From positions 62,001 to 126,000 of the forward strand of contig NZ_JBBLYU010000004.1 in NCBI RefSeq assembly GCF_037911135.1: a stretch of DNA of 64,000 nucleotides. Direction: 5' to 3'. Shown here piece by piece: positions 34,914 to 43,897 of this stretch. This DNA is from Phaeobacter sp. A36a-5a. Its GTDB lineage: Bacteria; Pseudomonadota; Alphaproteobacteria; Rhodobacterales; Rhodobacteraceae. Every line of letters begins with the position of its first letter. The stretch's first letter is position 1. The notes under the pieces are model-generated. The model did no database searches and was not told the DNA's origin. It was given only the letters and a program-made list of their open reading frames with translations. A program made the position numbers and the translations under genes.

Positions 34914-37701
34914 TCCAGCACTGCCGGACACCGTCCATCTGCCACCCTTGCTGGGGCCGCTGATCTGCGACCCCGGCAAAATTTTTGACGCCGTTGCCGT
35001 GCGCGCCGCCATCACCGCCCTGTCGCGGGATTGCTCGGCGGCGGAGCTGCGCGCTGGCGTTGTGAAAATCCTGCGCGAGGCCAATCTGGCCGGGCGCGCC
35101 GCCATCGCCGAGGCCTTTGCCGAGGAGCCCTTTGCGGCGCGGGCGCTGACCCGGTCTTATGTCTATCTGACCGATGGGCTGGTTACTGCCGCCTATTTCA
35201 CAGCCACCAGTCTGCTGCATCCGCTGGCCAACCCGACCCAGGGCGAGCGGATCGCGGTGATTGCCGTTGGCGGCTATGGCCGCGGTGAAATGGCACCGCA
35301 GTCCGATGTGGATCTGCTGTTCCTCACCCCCTACAAGATCACCGCCTGGGCCGAGAGCGCGATTGAATCCATGCTCTATATCCTGTGGGATCTGCGCCTG
35401 AAGGTGGGCCATTCGAGCCGCACCATCCGTGACTGCATCCGTCTGGGGGGCGAGGATTTCACCATTCGCACCGCCATGCTGGAACAGCGGTTTCTGGATG
35501 GCGATGCCGGGCTGGCGGCTGATCTGGATAGGCGGCTCAATGCGGAGCTGTTTTCCAAGGACGCCCGCGATTTCGTCGAGGCCAAGCTGGCCGAGCGCGA
35601 TGCGCGCCACCTGAAACAGGGCGAACGCTATGTGGTGGAACCCAACGTCAAGGAAGGCAAAGGCGGGCTGCGCGACCTGCAATCGCTCTATTGGATCGCC
35701 AAATACCTGTACCAGGTGCAGGATGTCGCCGAACTGGTGCCGATGGGGCTGTTCAGCCCGGAAGAGCTGGATTCCTTTGCCAAGGCGGAGAATTTCCTCT
35801 GGGCAGTGCGGGCGCATCTGCATCTGCTGACCAAACGCGCCACCGAGCAGTTGAGTTTCGACCTACAGGTCGAGGTCGCCGCCCGTATGGGCTATGAGGA
35901 TCGGGCTGGTCGCCGCGCCGTCGAGGTCTTCATGCAGGAGTATTTCCGCCACGCCACCAAGGTGGGTGACGTGACCCGGATCTTTCTCACCAAACTGGAA
36001 GCCACCCATCAGAAGAGCGAGCCGCTGCTGGAGCGGATTTTCCGCCGTCGCCCGAGGGTCAAACCCGGCTATGTGGTGGTGCACAACCGGTTGGATGTCT
36101 CTGATCCCGAAGCCTTCTGCGCGGATAAGCTGAACCTGTTGCGGATCTTTGAGGAGGCGCTGCGGACGGGGATGCTGATCCACCCGGATGCCATGCGGCT
36201 GGTCACGGCCAGCCTGCATCTGGTCGACGACGAGATGCGCAACGACAAGGAAGCGCGGCGGATTTTTCTGGATCTGCTGCTGAAACACGGCAACCCGGAA
36301 CGCGCGCTGCGGCGGATGAACGAACTGGGGGTGCTCAGCGCCTTTGTGCCCGAATTCGAGCCGATCGTGGCGATGATGCAGTTCAATATGTATCACTCCT
36401 ACACGGTGGATGAGCACACCATTCAGGTGATCTCCAACTTTGCCGCCATCGAGCGGGGCGAGCTGGAGGACGAGCTGCCGCTGTCCTCCACCGTGATCCG
36501 CAAGGGGGTCAATCGCAAGGTGCTGATGGTCGCCATGCTGCTGCATGATATCGGCAAGGGGCGCGAGCAGGATCATTCGATCCTGGGGGCGCAGATTGCC
36601 CGGCGTGTGGCGCCCCGACTTGGTCTCAACAAAAGCGAAAGCGAAACCGTTGAATGGCTGGTGCGCTATCACCTGCTGATGTCGGATATGGCGCAGAAAC
36701 GCGATATTGCCGATCCGCGCACGGTGCGCGGCTTTGCCAAAGCGGTAAAGACGATCAAGCGGCTGGACCTGCTGCTGCTGCTGACGGTCTGCGACATTCG
36801 CGGCGTCGGGCCGGATACCTGGAACAACTGGAAGGCCGCGCTGCTGCGGGCGCTTTATAACCAGACCCGCGAGGCGCTGGAGAATGGCGTGGAGGCGCTG
36901 AACCGCGCCCATCGCGGCACCGAGGCCAAGAAGGCCCTGCGCGCCGCCCTGCCCGACTGGCCCAAGGCCGATCTGAAGATCGAGACCGCCCGCCACTATG
37001 ACCCCTACTGGCAGGGGCTGCATGTGACGGCCCATATTGATTTTGCCGAGATGCTGCGCGAACTGACCGATCTGGACGACCCGGGTGGGGTGATCATCCG
37101 CCTGCACCCCGATGAGGATCGCGACGCCACCCGCGCCTGTTTCTCGATGGCCGATCACCCCGGCATCTTTGCCCGGATTGCCGGCGCGCTGGCACTGGTG
37201 GGCGCGAATGTGGTGGATGCGCGGTCCTATACCACCAAGGACGGCTATGTGACGGATGCCTTCTGGATCCAGGATTCCGAAGGTCACCCCTATGAGGCCG
37301 CCCGGCTGCCGCGTCTGCGCGAGATGATCCACAAGACCCTGAAGGGCGAGGTGATCACCGGCGAGGCGCTGAAATCGCGCGACAAGATCAAGAAGCGCGA
37401 GCGGGCGTTTAACGTGCCGACGCATATCACCTTTGATAATGATGGCTCGGAGATCTACACGATCATCGAGGTCGACACCCGCGACCGCCCCGGTCTGCTC
37501 TATGATCTGGCGCGCACACTGGCGGGGGCCAATATCTATATCGCCAATGCGATCATCGCGACCTATGGCGAGCAGGTGGTCGATGCGTTTTATGTGAAGG
37601 ATATGTTCGGGTTGAAATACTACTCCGAATCCAAACAGAAATCGCTGGAGGCCAAGCTGCGCAACGCCATCGCCGAAGGGGCAAAGCGGGCCGGATCATG
37701 A
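34873..37701 (+). CDS. glnD: Bifunctional PII uridylyltransferase / uridylyl-removing enzyme
   Basis: GlnD senses glutamine and uridylylates or deuridylylates PII proteins to set nitrogen metabolism. The domains in order are a nucleotidyltransferase with GGYGRGE and DVDLLF (about residues 132-150), a GlnD/PII helical region, an HD phosphohydrolase with LLHDIGKG (about 555) and two ACT domains (about 757 and 860). The likely start is TTG 34873, nine bases after GAAGG, which puts the first 41 bases inside the lpoA-like gene; GTG 34900 is an alternative. The result is 942 residues, normal for GlnD. It is coupled to murJ by ATGA. Confidence 0.95.
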   Translation: MTQLPAASPVPDSDPALPDTVHLPPLLGPLICDPGKIFDAVAVRAAITALSRDCSAAELRAGVVKILREANLAGRAAIAEAFAEEPFAARALTRSYVYLTDGLVTAAYFTATSLLHPLANPTQGERIAVIAVGGYGRGEMAPQSDVDLLFLTPYKITAWAESAIESMLYILWDLRLKVGHSSRTIRDCIRLGGEDFTIRTAMLEQRFLDGDAGLAADLDRRLNAELFSKDARDFVEAKLAERDARHLKQGERYVVEPNVKEGKGGLRDLQSLYWIAKYLYQVQDVAELVPMGLFSPEELDSFAKAENFLWAVRAHLHLLTKRATEQLSFDLQVEVAARMGYEDRAGRRAVEVFMQEYFRHATKVGDVTRIFLTKLEATHQKSEPLLERIFRRRPRVKPGYVVVHNRLDVSDPEAFCADKLNLLRIFEEALRTGMLIHPDAMRLVTASLHLVDDEMRNDKEARRIFLDLLLKHGNPERALRRMNELGVLSAFVPEFEPIVAMMQFNMYHSYTVDEHTIQVISNFAAIERGELEDELPLSSTVIRKGVNRKVLMVAMLLHDIGKGREQDHSILGAQIARRVAPRLGLNKSESETVEWLVRYHLLMSDMAQKRDIADPRTVRGFAKAVKTIKRLDLLLLLTVCDIRGVGPDTWNNWKAALLRALYNQTREALENGVEALNRAHRGTEAKKALRAALPDWPKADLKIETARHYDPYWQGLHVTAHIDFAEMLRELTDLDDPGGVIIRLHPDEDRDATRACFSMADHPGIFARIAGALALVGANVVDARSYTTKDGYVTDAFWIQDSEGHPYEAARLPRLREMIHKTLKGEVITGEALKSRDKIKKRERAFNVPTHITFDNDGSEIYTIIEVDTRDRPGLLYDLARTLAGANIYIANAIIATYGEQVVDAFYVKDMFGLKYYSESKQKSLEAKLRNAIAEGAKRAGS

Positions 37702-39251
37702 AGCCGATCAAACTGCTGTCGGGCTTTCTCACCGTCGGATTCTGGACGCTGGCAAGCCGCATCCTGGGGTTTCTGCGTGAAATCCTGATCACCGCCTATA
37801 TCGGGCCGGGTCCGTTGATGGATGCCTTTGTGGCCGCTTTCCGGCTGCCGAACATGTTCCGCCGCTTCTTTGCCGAGGGCGCGTTCAACGCGGCTTTTGT
37901 GCCGATGTTTGCCAAGCGACTGGAGAGCGGCGAGGATCCGCAGGGGTTTGCGCAGGAGGCGTTTAACCTGCTGGCGGTGACCGTGCTGCTGCTGGTGGGG
38001 ATTGGCATGGTGTTCATGCCGGCCCTGGTCTGGGCCACGGCGGGCGGTTTTGTTGGCGATGCGCGGTTTGATCTGGCGGTGGGCTACGGGCAGATCGTCT
38101 TTCCCTATATTCTGTTCATGTCGCTGGCGGCGCTGTTTTCCGGCGTGCTGAATGCCACCGGTCGTTTTGCGGCGGCGGCGGCGGCGCCTGTCTTGCTCAA
38201 TATCTTTGCCTGCGCGGCCATGGTGGCGGGCGCGGTGCTGGGGGGCGAGGTGATCACCTGGCTGGTCTGGACCATTCCGGTTGCAGGGGTTGCACAGCTG
38301 GCGCTGGTGTGGATCGCCGCCAGCCGGACCGGTATCCGCTTGCGCCCCGGCCTGCCGCACTGGACCCCGCGCATGAAGAAGCTCGTCCGTGTGGCGCTGC
38401 CGGCAGCGCTGGCGATGGGGGTCACGCAGATCAATCTGGTGGTCGGCCAGCAGGTGGCCTCTGACATTGAAAACGCGGTGAGCTGGCTGTTTGTGGCAGA
38501 TCGCCTCTATCAGCTGCCGCTGGGGGTGGTGGGGATTGCGATTGGCATCGTGCTGCTGCCGGATCTGTCGCGCCGTCTGCGGGCGGGGGACGATGCGGGC
38601 GGGCGCGATGCGTTTTCCCGTGCCGGGGAATTTTCGCTATTGCTGACCCTGCCCTCGACTGCGGCGTTTCTGGCGGTGCCTGTTGTGCTGGTGTCGGTCC
38701 TTTATGAGCGTGGCGCCACCGGGGCCGAGGATGTGGCCGCCATTGCGCTGGCGGTGGCGATCTACGGCGCGGGCCTGCCGGCATTTGTGCTGCAAAAAGT
38801 GCTGCAACCGCTGTTCTTTGCCCGCGAGGACACCCGTTCGCCATTTCGCTATGCGCTGGTGGCGATGGTCATCAATGCCGCTCTTGCCTTTGGTCTGAAA
38901 CCCTATCTGGGCTGGATCGCCCCCGCCATCGCGGCGACGGTGGCGGGCTGGGCGATGGTCGCCTGCCTGTGGCTGGGGGCCCGCCGCATGGGAGAGGTCG
39001 CGCGGTTCGATCAGCGCTTCTATGACCGGAGCCTGCGCATCCTGGCGGCCTCCGCCATCATGGGGCTGGCGCTATTCGGCGTGGTACAGAGCTTTGGCTG
39101 GCTGTTCTACCTGCCCAGCTGGCGCTACCTCGCACTGCTGGGCCTGATCGTGCTGGGCGCGGTGGTCTATTTCGGCGTCGGCCAGATCATCGGGGCGGTG
39201 CGCCTCGGCGACCTGAAACGCTCCGTCCGCCGGGGCGGCGACACGGGGTGA
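37698..39251 (+). CDS. murJ: Lipid II flippase MurJ
   Basis: A 517-residue MOP-superfamily protein with about 14 membrane helices that flips lipid II across the inner membrane. Hallmarks are SRILGFLREILITAYIGPGPLMDAFVAAFRLPNMFRR in the N-terminal half and FFAREDTRSPFRYAL in the second half. Start 37698 overlaps the glnD stop (ATGA). In several Rhodobacterales this pair is followed closely by trpS; here trpS is about 10 kb further on, behind the bhc/TRAP block. The stop codon lies within a 9-bp tandem repeat (39245-39271). Confidence 0.95.
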   Translation: MKPIKLLSGFLTVGFWTLASRILGFLREILITAYIGPGPLMDAFVAAFRLPNMFRRFFAEGAFNAAFVPMFAKRLESGEDPQGFAQEAFNLLAVTVLLLVGIGMVFMPALVWATAGGFVGDARFDLAVGYGQIVFPYILFMSLAALFSGVLNATGRFAAAAAAPVLLNIFACAAMVAGAVLGGEVITWLVWTIPVAGVAQLALVWIAASRTGIRLRPGLPHWTPRMKKLVRVALPAALAMGVTQINLVVGQQVASDIENAVSWLFVADRLYQLPLGVVGIAIGIVLLPDLSRRLRAGDDAGGRDAFSRAGEFSLLLTLPSTAAFLAVPVVLVSVLYERGATGAEDVAAIALAVAIYGAGLPAFVLQKVLQPLFFAREDTRSPFRYALVAMVINAALAFGLKPYLGWIAPAIAATVAGWAMVACLWLGARRMGEVARFDQRFYDRSLRILAASAIMGLALFGVVQSFGWLFYLPSWRYLALLGLIVLGAVVYFGVGQIIGAVRLGDLKRSVRRGGDTG

Positions 39252-39271
39252 CAGGGGTGACGGGGGTGCGG
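39245..39271. repeat. Three 9-bp GGGGTGNNG-type tandem units at the murJ stop
   Basis: GGGGTGACA, GGGGTGACG and GGGGTGCGG follow one another from 39245, covering the murJ stop codon. This is the left edge of the bhc block; any role is unproven. Confidence 0.6.
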
Positions 39272-39406
39272 CCGGTGCGTCGGTAGCCCCCGCCAAGTTG
39301 GGTTCTGGCAGAGGTTCGTGTTGCTGCGCATCGCGCTGATTGGTGAGGTGCGCGGCAAGAGAGCTGGGCAGAGAGCCCATCGCAACCGGCGCTGCACTCA
39401 TCCGGA

Positions 39407-40237
39407 TCAGATCTGCTCCGGGATAACCCCACCGCTCCTGAGGGTAATTTCGGCGGCGGCCTTGGACACCGCTGCGCCGAACTGTGCAACATGCGCGTCA
39501 TCAAACCTGATGCTTGGGCCTGAAATTGACACACCGGCACAGGGTTTGCCGAATTCATCAAAGATCGCGCTGCCGATGCACGACATGCCTTCGTAGCGCT
39601 CTTCGCTGTCAAAGGACCAGCCACGCGCGCGGATCTGCGAAAGATCCTCGAACAGGGATTTCGGGCTGGTATGGGTATTGGCTGTGAACTGCTGCAGGCC
39701 CGCTTTTGTCAGCAACTGGGTGACTTTCTCTTCTGACAGCTGTGACAGAATGGCCTTACCGGCGCCGGAGGCATGCATGGCCGTGCGCGTGCTCGGCGGG
39801 AAGAACGCGCGGATCGGATTATGTGTTTCGACCTGCCCGATAAAGACAACCTCCGCGGCGGCGGGCACCGCCAGATTCGCAGTCTCCCCGGTCTGCTCCA
39901 TAAGCAGCTGCATGACGGGGCGCCCGATCTCGGCAAGGTTTCGACGTTTCAGAAAGGACGAGCCGGTGCGAAAGGCCTCGATCCCTATGAGCCAGTCCTG
40001 GCGGTCTTCATCGAAGGTGACGAAGTTGTGCTTTTGCAGGGTCATCAGAATGCGATGGGTCGTGGCTGTGGGAACGCCGACGGTCAACGACAAATCCGTC
40101 AGCGTCAGACGATCCGCGCGTGCAATGGCTGTCAGCACACCAAGGGCACGATCCAAAGACTGAAGCGTGCCTGCACTGCTTTCGGTGAATTGTGACTTCG
40201 GTCTGCCACGGGACCGTTTCTGTTTTTGCATCGTCAT
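39407..40237 (-). CDS. bhcR: IclR-family regulator of the beta-hydroxyaspartate cycle
   Basis: A 276-residue IclR-type protein. The basic N-terminus (QKQKRSRGRPKS) precedes a winged HTH (LTDLSLTVGVPTATTHRILMTL, about residues 46-68) and the IclR effector domain (HASGAGKAILSQL onwards, ending near SISGPSIRFDD). It is divergent from bhcA; in Paracoccus the bhc operon is controlled by such a regulator, BhcR, whose DNA binding is relieved by glyoxylate (family knowledge). Two identical-type palindromes in the shared promoter region are the likely binding sites, one placed to give autoregulation. Confidence 0.9.
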   Translation of the reverse strand: MTMQKQKRSRGRPKSQFTESSAGTLQSLDRALGVLTAIARADRLTLTDLSLTVGVPTATTHRILMTLQKHNFVTFDEDRQDWLIGIEAFRTGSSFLKRRNLAEIGRPVMQLLMEQTGETANLAVPAAAEVVFIGQVETHNPIRAFFPPSTRTAMHASGAGKAILSQLSEEKVTQLLTKAGLQQFTANTHTSPKSLFEDLSQIRARGWSFDSEERYEGMSCIGSAIFDEFGKPCAGVSISGPSIRFDDAHVAQFGAAVSKAAAEITLRSGGVIPEQI

Positions 40238-40276
40238 TCCTGGCTCATACCTCGCGATGCCTCAAAGGTATCGAAG

Positions 40277-40291
40277 TGAAAAATATTTTCA
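40277..40291. promoter_or_regulatory. Candidate BhcR operator 1
   Basis: TGAAAA-ATA-TTTTCA is a perfect 6+3+6 palindrome, followed by AGAA. It is 40 bases upstream of the bhcR start. Its form resembles the 15-bp palindromes bound by IclR-family regulators such as TGGAAATNATTTCCA. Confidence 0.65.
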
Positions 40292-40365
40292 AGAAGAACA
40301 GGGGTCGGGATATGAAAAATGTAAAATTCATCAATATCAGTGACTAAGTGAATATTCTTCAATAC

Positions 40366-40380
40366 TGAAAATCTTTTTCA
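40366..40380. promoter_or_regulatory. Candidate BhcR operator 2
   Basis: TGAAAA-TCT-TTTTCA is a second perfect copy of the same 6+3+6 palindrome, also followed by AGAA, 89 bases from the first and 62 bases before the bhcA ATG. Same arms, different centre: this is what a sequence-specific dimer site would keep. Confidence 0.65.
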
Positions 40381-40441
40381 AGAAAATTGCAGCACGTCTT
40401 CGAACTGGTAATAATAACTTACCAAAGCGGAGAATCGAGTG

Positions 40442-41632
40442 ATGTCAGATCAAAATCCAGTCTTTATTCCAGGCCCCACCAACATTCCCGAGAGGCTCTT
40501 GTCGGCGATGCATGTTCAGACGCGGGACCACCGCGCTCCGGATTTTGTCAGCACGTTTGCACCGGTTCTGGAGGGCACAAAGAAAGTGTTTGGTTCGACC
40601 AATGGCAAGATCATCACCTTTCCCGCAAGCGGGACCGGTGGCTGGGAGGCCTCTGTCACAAATACCCTCAGCCCCGGCGATACGGTTCTCGTGGCGCGCT
40701 ACGGCATGTTCAGCCACCGCTGGATCGACCTGTGCCAGCGTCATGGTCTGGATGTTCAGATCATCGAATGCGCCTGGGGTAGCGGTGCGCCCGCCGAGAA
40801 ATTCGAAGCCGTGCTGAGCGCAGACAAGGACCATAAGATCAAGGCCGTTCTGGTCACCCACAACGAGACAGCGACCGGCGTGCGGTCGGACATCGCGGGC
40901 GTTCGCAAGGCGATGGATGCCGCCAGCCACCCGGCGATGCTGTTTGTGGATTGCGTCAGCTCGCTGGCGTCTATGGAGTTCCGCTTTGACGATTGGGGCG
41001 TGGATATCGCGGTATCCGGGTCGCAGAAGGGCTTCATGCTGGCCACCGGCATGGCCATCCTGTGTGTCAGCCCCAAAGCGCTGGACGCAATGGCAACCGC
41101 CACATTGCCCCGTACCTTCTTTGATTTCCGCGACATGATGGCGGCCAACGCCTCAGGCGGATTTCCCTATACGCCGCCGTTGCAGCTGATTTACGGCATG
41201 GGCGAAAGCCTGAAGATGCTTTTTGAAGAAGGGCTGGAGAATGTTTACGCCCGCCACTTCCGGCTGGCGGAAGGCGTGCGCCGCGCGGTTCAGGCATGGG
41301 GGCTGAAGCTGGTCGCCCAATCGCCCGAGCTCTACTCGGACACGGTGAGCGCGATCTATGTGCCAGAGGGGTTCGACAGCAATGCGCTGACCGAGCACGC
41401 CTTTGACGCCTACGGCGTGTCCTTCGGGATTGGGCTCGGCGAGATGAACGGCAAGGCCTTTCGCATCGGCCATCTGGGCAGCCTGACCGACGTCATGGTT
41501 CTGTCCGGTCTTGCCACCATAGAGATGGCGATGGCCGATCTCGATTATCCGGTCCAACTCGGCAGCGGGGTGACTGCCGCACAGGAGTATTTCCGCAGCA
41601 CCCATGCAACCGCAGCCAAAGCGGCCGCGTGA
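40442..41632 (+). CDS. bhcA: Aspartate-glyoxylate aminotransferase BhcA
   Basis: BhcA transfers the amino group of aspartate to glyoxylate, giving oxaloacetate and glycine, and so closes the beta-hydroxyaspartate cycle. The 396-residue class-V aminotransferase has FIPGPTNIPERLL at the N-terminus, HNETATGV, FVDCVSSLA and the PLP lysine in SGSQKGFML (Lys196). It resembles serine-glyoxylate aminotransferases; the specific assignment rests on its place with bhcB, bhcC and bhcD and a divergent IclR gene. The ATG at 40442 has GGAGA eight bases upstream. The stop overlaps the next reading frame by one base. Confidence 0.93.
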   Translation: MSDQNPVFIPGPTNIPERLLSAMHVQTRDHRAPDFVSTFAPVLEGTKKVFGSTNGKIITFPASGTGGWEASVTNTLSPGDTVLVARYGMFSHRWIDLCQRHGLDVQIIECAWGSGAPAEKFEAVLSADKDHKIKAVLVTHNETATGVRSDIAGVRKAMDAASHPAMLFVDCVSSLASMEFRFDDWGVDIAVSGSQKGFMLATGMAILCVSPKALDAMATATLPRTFFDFRDMMAANASGGFPYTPPLQLIYGMGESLKMLFEEGLENVYARHFRLAEGVRRAVQAWGLKLVAQSPELYSDTVSAIYVPEGFDSNALTEHAFDAYGVSFGIGLGEMNGKAFRIGHLGSLTDVMVLSGLATIEMAMADLDYPVQLGSGVTAAQEYFRSTHATAAKAAA

Positions 41633-41649
41633 TGAAGGATATCCAACCC

Positions 41650-42606
41650 ATGTATATCCCCACCTTCGAGGACATGCTGGCCGCGCATGAGCGGATCAAG
41701 CCACATATCCGCCGTACACCGGTTCGGACGTCGGATTACCTGAACGAGATCGCCGGGTGCGACCTGTTTTTCAAGTGCGAGAACTTTCAGGAGCCGGGTG
41801 CTTTCAAAGTGCGCGGTGCCTCGAACGCCGTATTCGGCCTTGATGATGACCAAGCGGCAAAGGGTGTTGCGACGCATTCCTCGGGCAACCATGCCTCCTG
41901 CCTGAGCTATGCGGCGATGTTGCGGGGCATCCCGTGCAATGTGGTCATGCCGCACACCGCGCCACAGGCCAAGAAAGACACGGTGCGCCGCTACGGCGGC
42001 AAGATCACCGAATGTGAGCCCTCTACCACCTCGCGCGAGGAGACCTTTGCCAAGGTGCAAAGCGAAACCGGCGGTGACTTCGTGCACCCCTATAACGACC
42101 CGCGCGTCATCGCTGGCCAGGGGACCTGCTCGAAAGAATTCATGGAACAGACCGGTGGTCTCGATATGGTTGTGGCCCCGATCGGTGGCGGCGGCATGAT
42201 TTCGGGAACCTGCCTGACCCTGTCGACACTTGCGCCGGAAACCAAGGTGATCGCGGCCGAACCCGAACAGGCCGACGATGCGTTTCGCAGCTTCAAGGCC
42301 GGATATATCATTGCCGATGACGCACCCAAGACCATTGCGGACGGGCTGCTGGTGCCGCTCAAGGACCTGACCTGGCACTTCGTTTCGACCCATGTGTCCG
42401 AGATTTACACAGCCTCCGAGCACGACATCATTGATGCGATGAAGCTGGCCTGGAAGCACCTGCGGGTGGTCATGGAGCCATCATCGGCGGTTTCGCTCGC
42501 AACGGTTCTCAAGAACCCGGAGGCTTTCAGGGGCAAGCGCGTCGGCCTGATCATAACCGGTGGCAATGTCGACCTCGACAAGCTGCCGTGGCTGACCGCC
42601 GCCTGA
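41650..42606 (+). CDS. bhcB: beta-Hydroxyaspartate dehydratase BhcB
   Basis: BhcB removes water from beta-hydroxyaspartate to give iminosuccinate. The 318-residue protein is a fold-type II PLP enzyme of the threonine dehydratase/serine racemase family: KCENFQEPGAFKVRGA carries the PLP lysine (about residue 53), SSGNHA binds the substrate carboxylate and PIGGGGMISG is the phosphate-binding glycine loop. ATG 41650 is chosen because AAGGA lies nine bases upstream and homology begins at MYIPTFEDM; ATG 41632, touching the bhcA stop, would add six residues. It is the second gene of the bhc operon. Confidence 0.92.
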   Translation: MYIPTFEDMLAAHERIKPHIRRTPVRTSDYLNEIAGCDLFFKCENFQEPGAFKVRGASNAVFGLDDDQAAKGVATHSSGNHASCLSYAAMLRGIPCNVVMPHTAPQAKKDTVRRYGGKITECEPSTTSREETFAKVQSETGGDFVHPYNDPRVIAGQGTCSKEFMEQTGGLDMVVAPIGGGGMISGTCLTLSTLAPETKVIAAEPEQADDAFRSFKAGYIIADDAPKTIADGLLVPLKDLTWHFVSTHVSEIYTASEHDIIDAMKLAWKHLRVVMEPSSAVSLATVLKNPEAFRGKRVGLIITGGNVDLDKLPWLTAA

Positions 42607-42647
42607 TCTCAATCATCTTACTGAAATCCCGACAGAGGAGCACGGAC

Positions 42648-43811
42648 ATGAAGGACATGACCAATCTCGACGCATTCGAAGTGGGCTACGACATCCCGGC
42701 CAAACCGGGCATGGATGAGGCTGACATACAGACCCCATGCCTTGTGCTGGATCTGGACGCGCTGGAGCGCAACATCAAGAAGATGGGCGACTATGCCAAG
42801 GATCACGGTATGCGCCACCGCACCCACGGCAAGATGCACAAGTCGGTCGACGTGCAGAAGCTTCAGGAAGAGCTCGGCGGCGCCTGCGGTGTCTGCTGTC
42901 AGAAGGTCTCTGAAGCTGAGGTCTTCGCCCGGGGTGGTATCAAGGATATTCTGGTATCGAACCAGGTGCGCGACGCCGCCAAGATCGACCGTCTTGCGCG
43001 TCTGCCGAAGCTGGGCGCCCGCGCGATCTGTTGTGTCGATGATATCGACAATGTGGCTGACCTTTCGGCTGCGGCCAGGACGCATGGGACCCAGATCGAA
43101 TGCCTCGTCGAAATTGACTGTGGCGCAGGACGCTGTGGCGTGTCGAGCACGCGCGATGTCGTGGAAATCGCCAAGGCCATCGACGCCGCAGAAGGTCTGA
43201 AATTTGCCGGCGTCCAGGCCTATCAGGGCGCGATGCAGCATCTTGACGACTATAACGAGCGCAAGGCGAAGATCGACGTTGCGGTGGCCATGGTCAGGGA
43301 TGCGGTCGACACGCTGAAAACCGAAGGCCTGGAGTGTGACATCGTCGGTGGCGGCGGCACCGGATCTTATTACTTCGAGTCGAACTCGGGTGTTTACAAC
43401 GAATTGCAATGTGGCTCCTACGCCTTCATGGATGCCGACTATGGCCGCATCCTCGACAAGGACGGCAAGCGCATCGACGCTGGGGAATGGGAGAACGCCT
43501 TGTTCATCCTGACCACGGTCATGAGCCACTCCAAGGCCGACAAGGCCATCGTGGATGCAGGCCTCAAGACCCAGTCCGTGGACAGTGGGTTGCCCTTTAT
43601 CTACGGCCGCGACGATGTCGAATATCTCAAATGTTCGGATGAGCATGGCGTTGTCGCAGATCCCGGTGGAGCCCTGAAGGTCAATGACAAGCTCCGGCTC
43701 GTGCCAGGTCATTGTGACCCGACCTGCAACGTCCATGATTGGTATGTCGGCGTGCGGGGCGGCAAGGTCGAAACCCTCTGGCCCGTCTCCGCCCGCGGCA
43801 AAGCCTATTAA
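42648..43811 (+). CDS. bhcC: beta-Hydroxyaspartate aldolase BhcC
   Basis: BhcC condenses glycine and glyoxylate to beta-hydroxyaspartate, the carbon-carbon bond-forming step of the cycle. The 387-residue protein is a fold-type III PLP enzyme related to D-threonine and 3-hydroxyaspartate aldolases: TPCLVLDLDALERNI, the PLP lysine in RTHGKMHKS (about residue 62), VEIDCGAGRCGV and the metal-binding HCDPTCN near the C-terminus. ATG 42648 follows AGAGGAG. Adjacent enzymes and regulator make the function firm. Confidence 0.93.
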   Translation: MKDMTNLDAFEVGYDIPAKPGMDEADIQTPCLVLDLDALERNIKKMGDYAKDHGMRHRTHGKMHKSVDVQKLQEELGGACGVCCQKVSEAEVFARGGIKDILVSNQVRDAAKIDRLARLPKLGARAICCVDDIDNVADLSAAARTHGTQIECLVEIDCGAGRCGVSSTRDVVEIAKAIDAAEGLKFAGVQAYQGAMQHLDDYNERKAKIDVAVAMVRDAVDTLKTEGLECDIVGGGGTGSYYFESNSGVYNELQCGSYAFMDADYGRILDKDGKRIDAGEWENALFILTTVMSHSKADKAIVDAGLKTQSVDSGLPFIYGRDDVEYLKCSDEHGVVADPGGALKVNDKLRLVPGHCDPTCNVHDWYVGVRGGKVETLWPVSARGKAY

Positions 43812-43897
43812 CGCCAGCCCTCCTCCCACTGGCGCGCGGGGTGCGGCGTGGTGCTAGACGCCGCCCCCGCAAAATGAACTCACAAAGGAACAAGACG

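Larger units (their letters stand above)
40238..40441. promoter_or_regulatory. AT-rich bhcR-bhcA divergent control region
   Basis: These 204 bases are strikingly AT-rich compared with the surroundings and contain both bhc promoters. Besides the two 15-bp palindromes annotated separately, weaker TGAA...TTCA matches occur at 40313-40330 and 40349-40361. I could not fix a -35/-10 pair. Confidence 0.75.

Noticed and set aside
35863-37425. 520-codon minus-strand frame over glnD
   Set aside because: Antisense shadow of the HD and ACT regions of GlnD, with His/Gln-rich unconserved translation.
39245-39271. Reading the GGGGTG repeats as an attachment site for the bhc block
   Set aside because: No matching copy was seen at the right edge and no integrase or tRNA gene is present.
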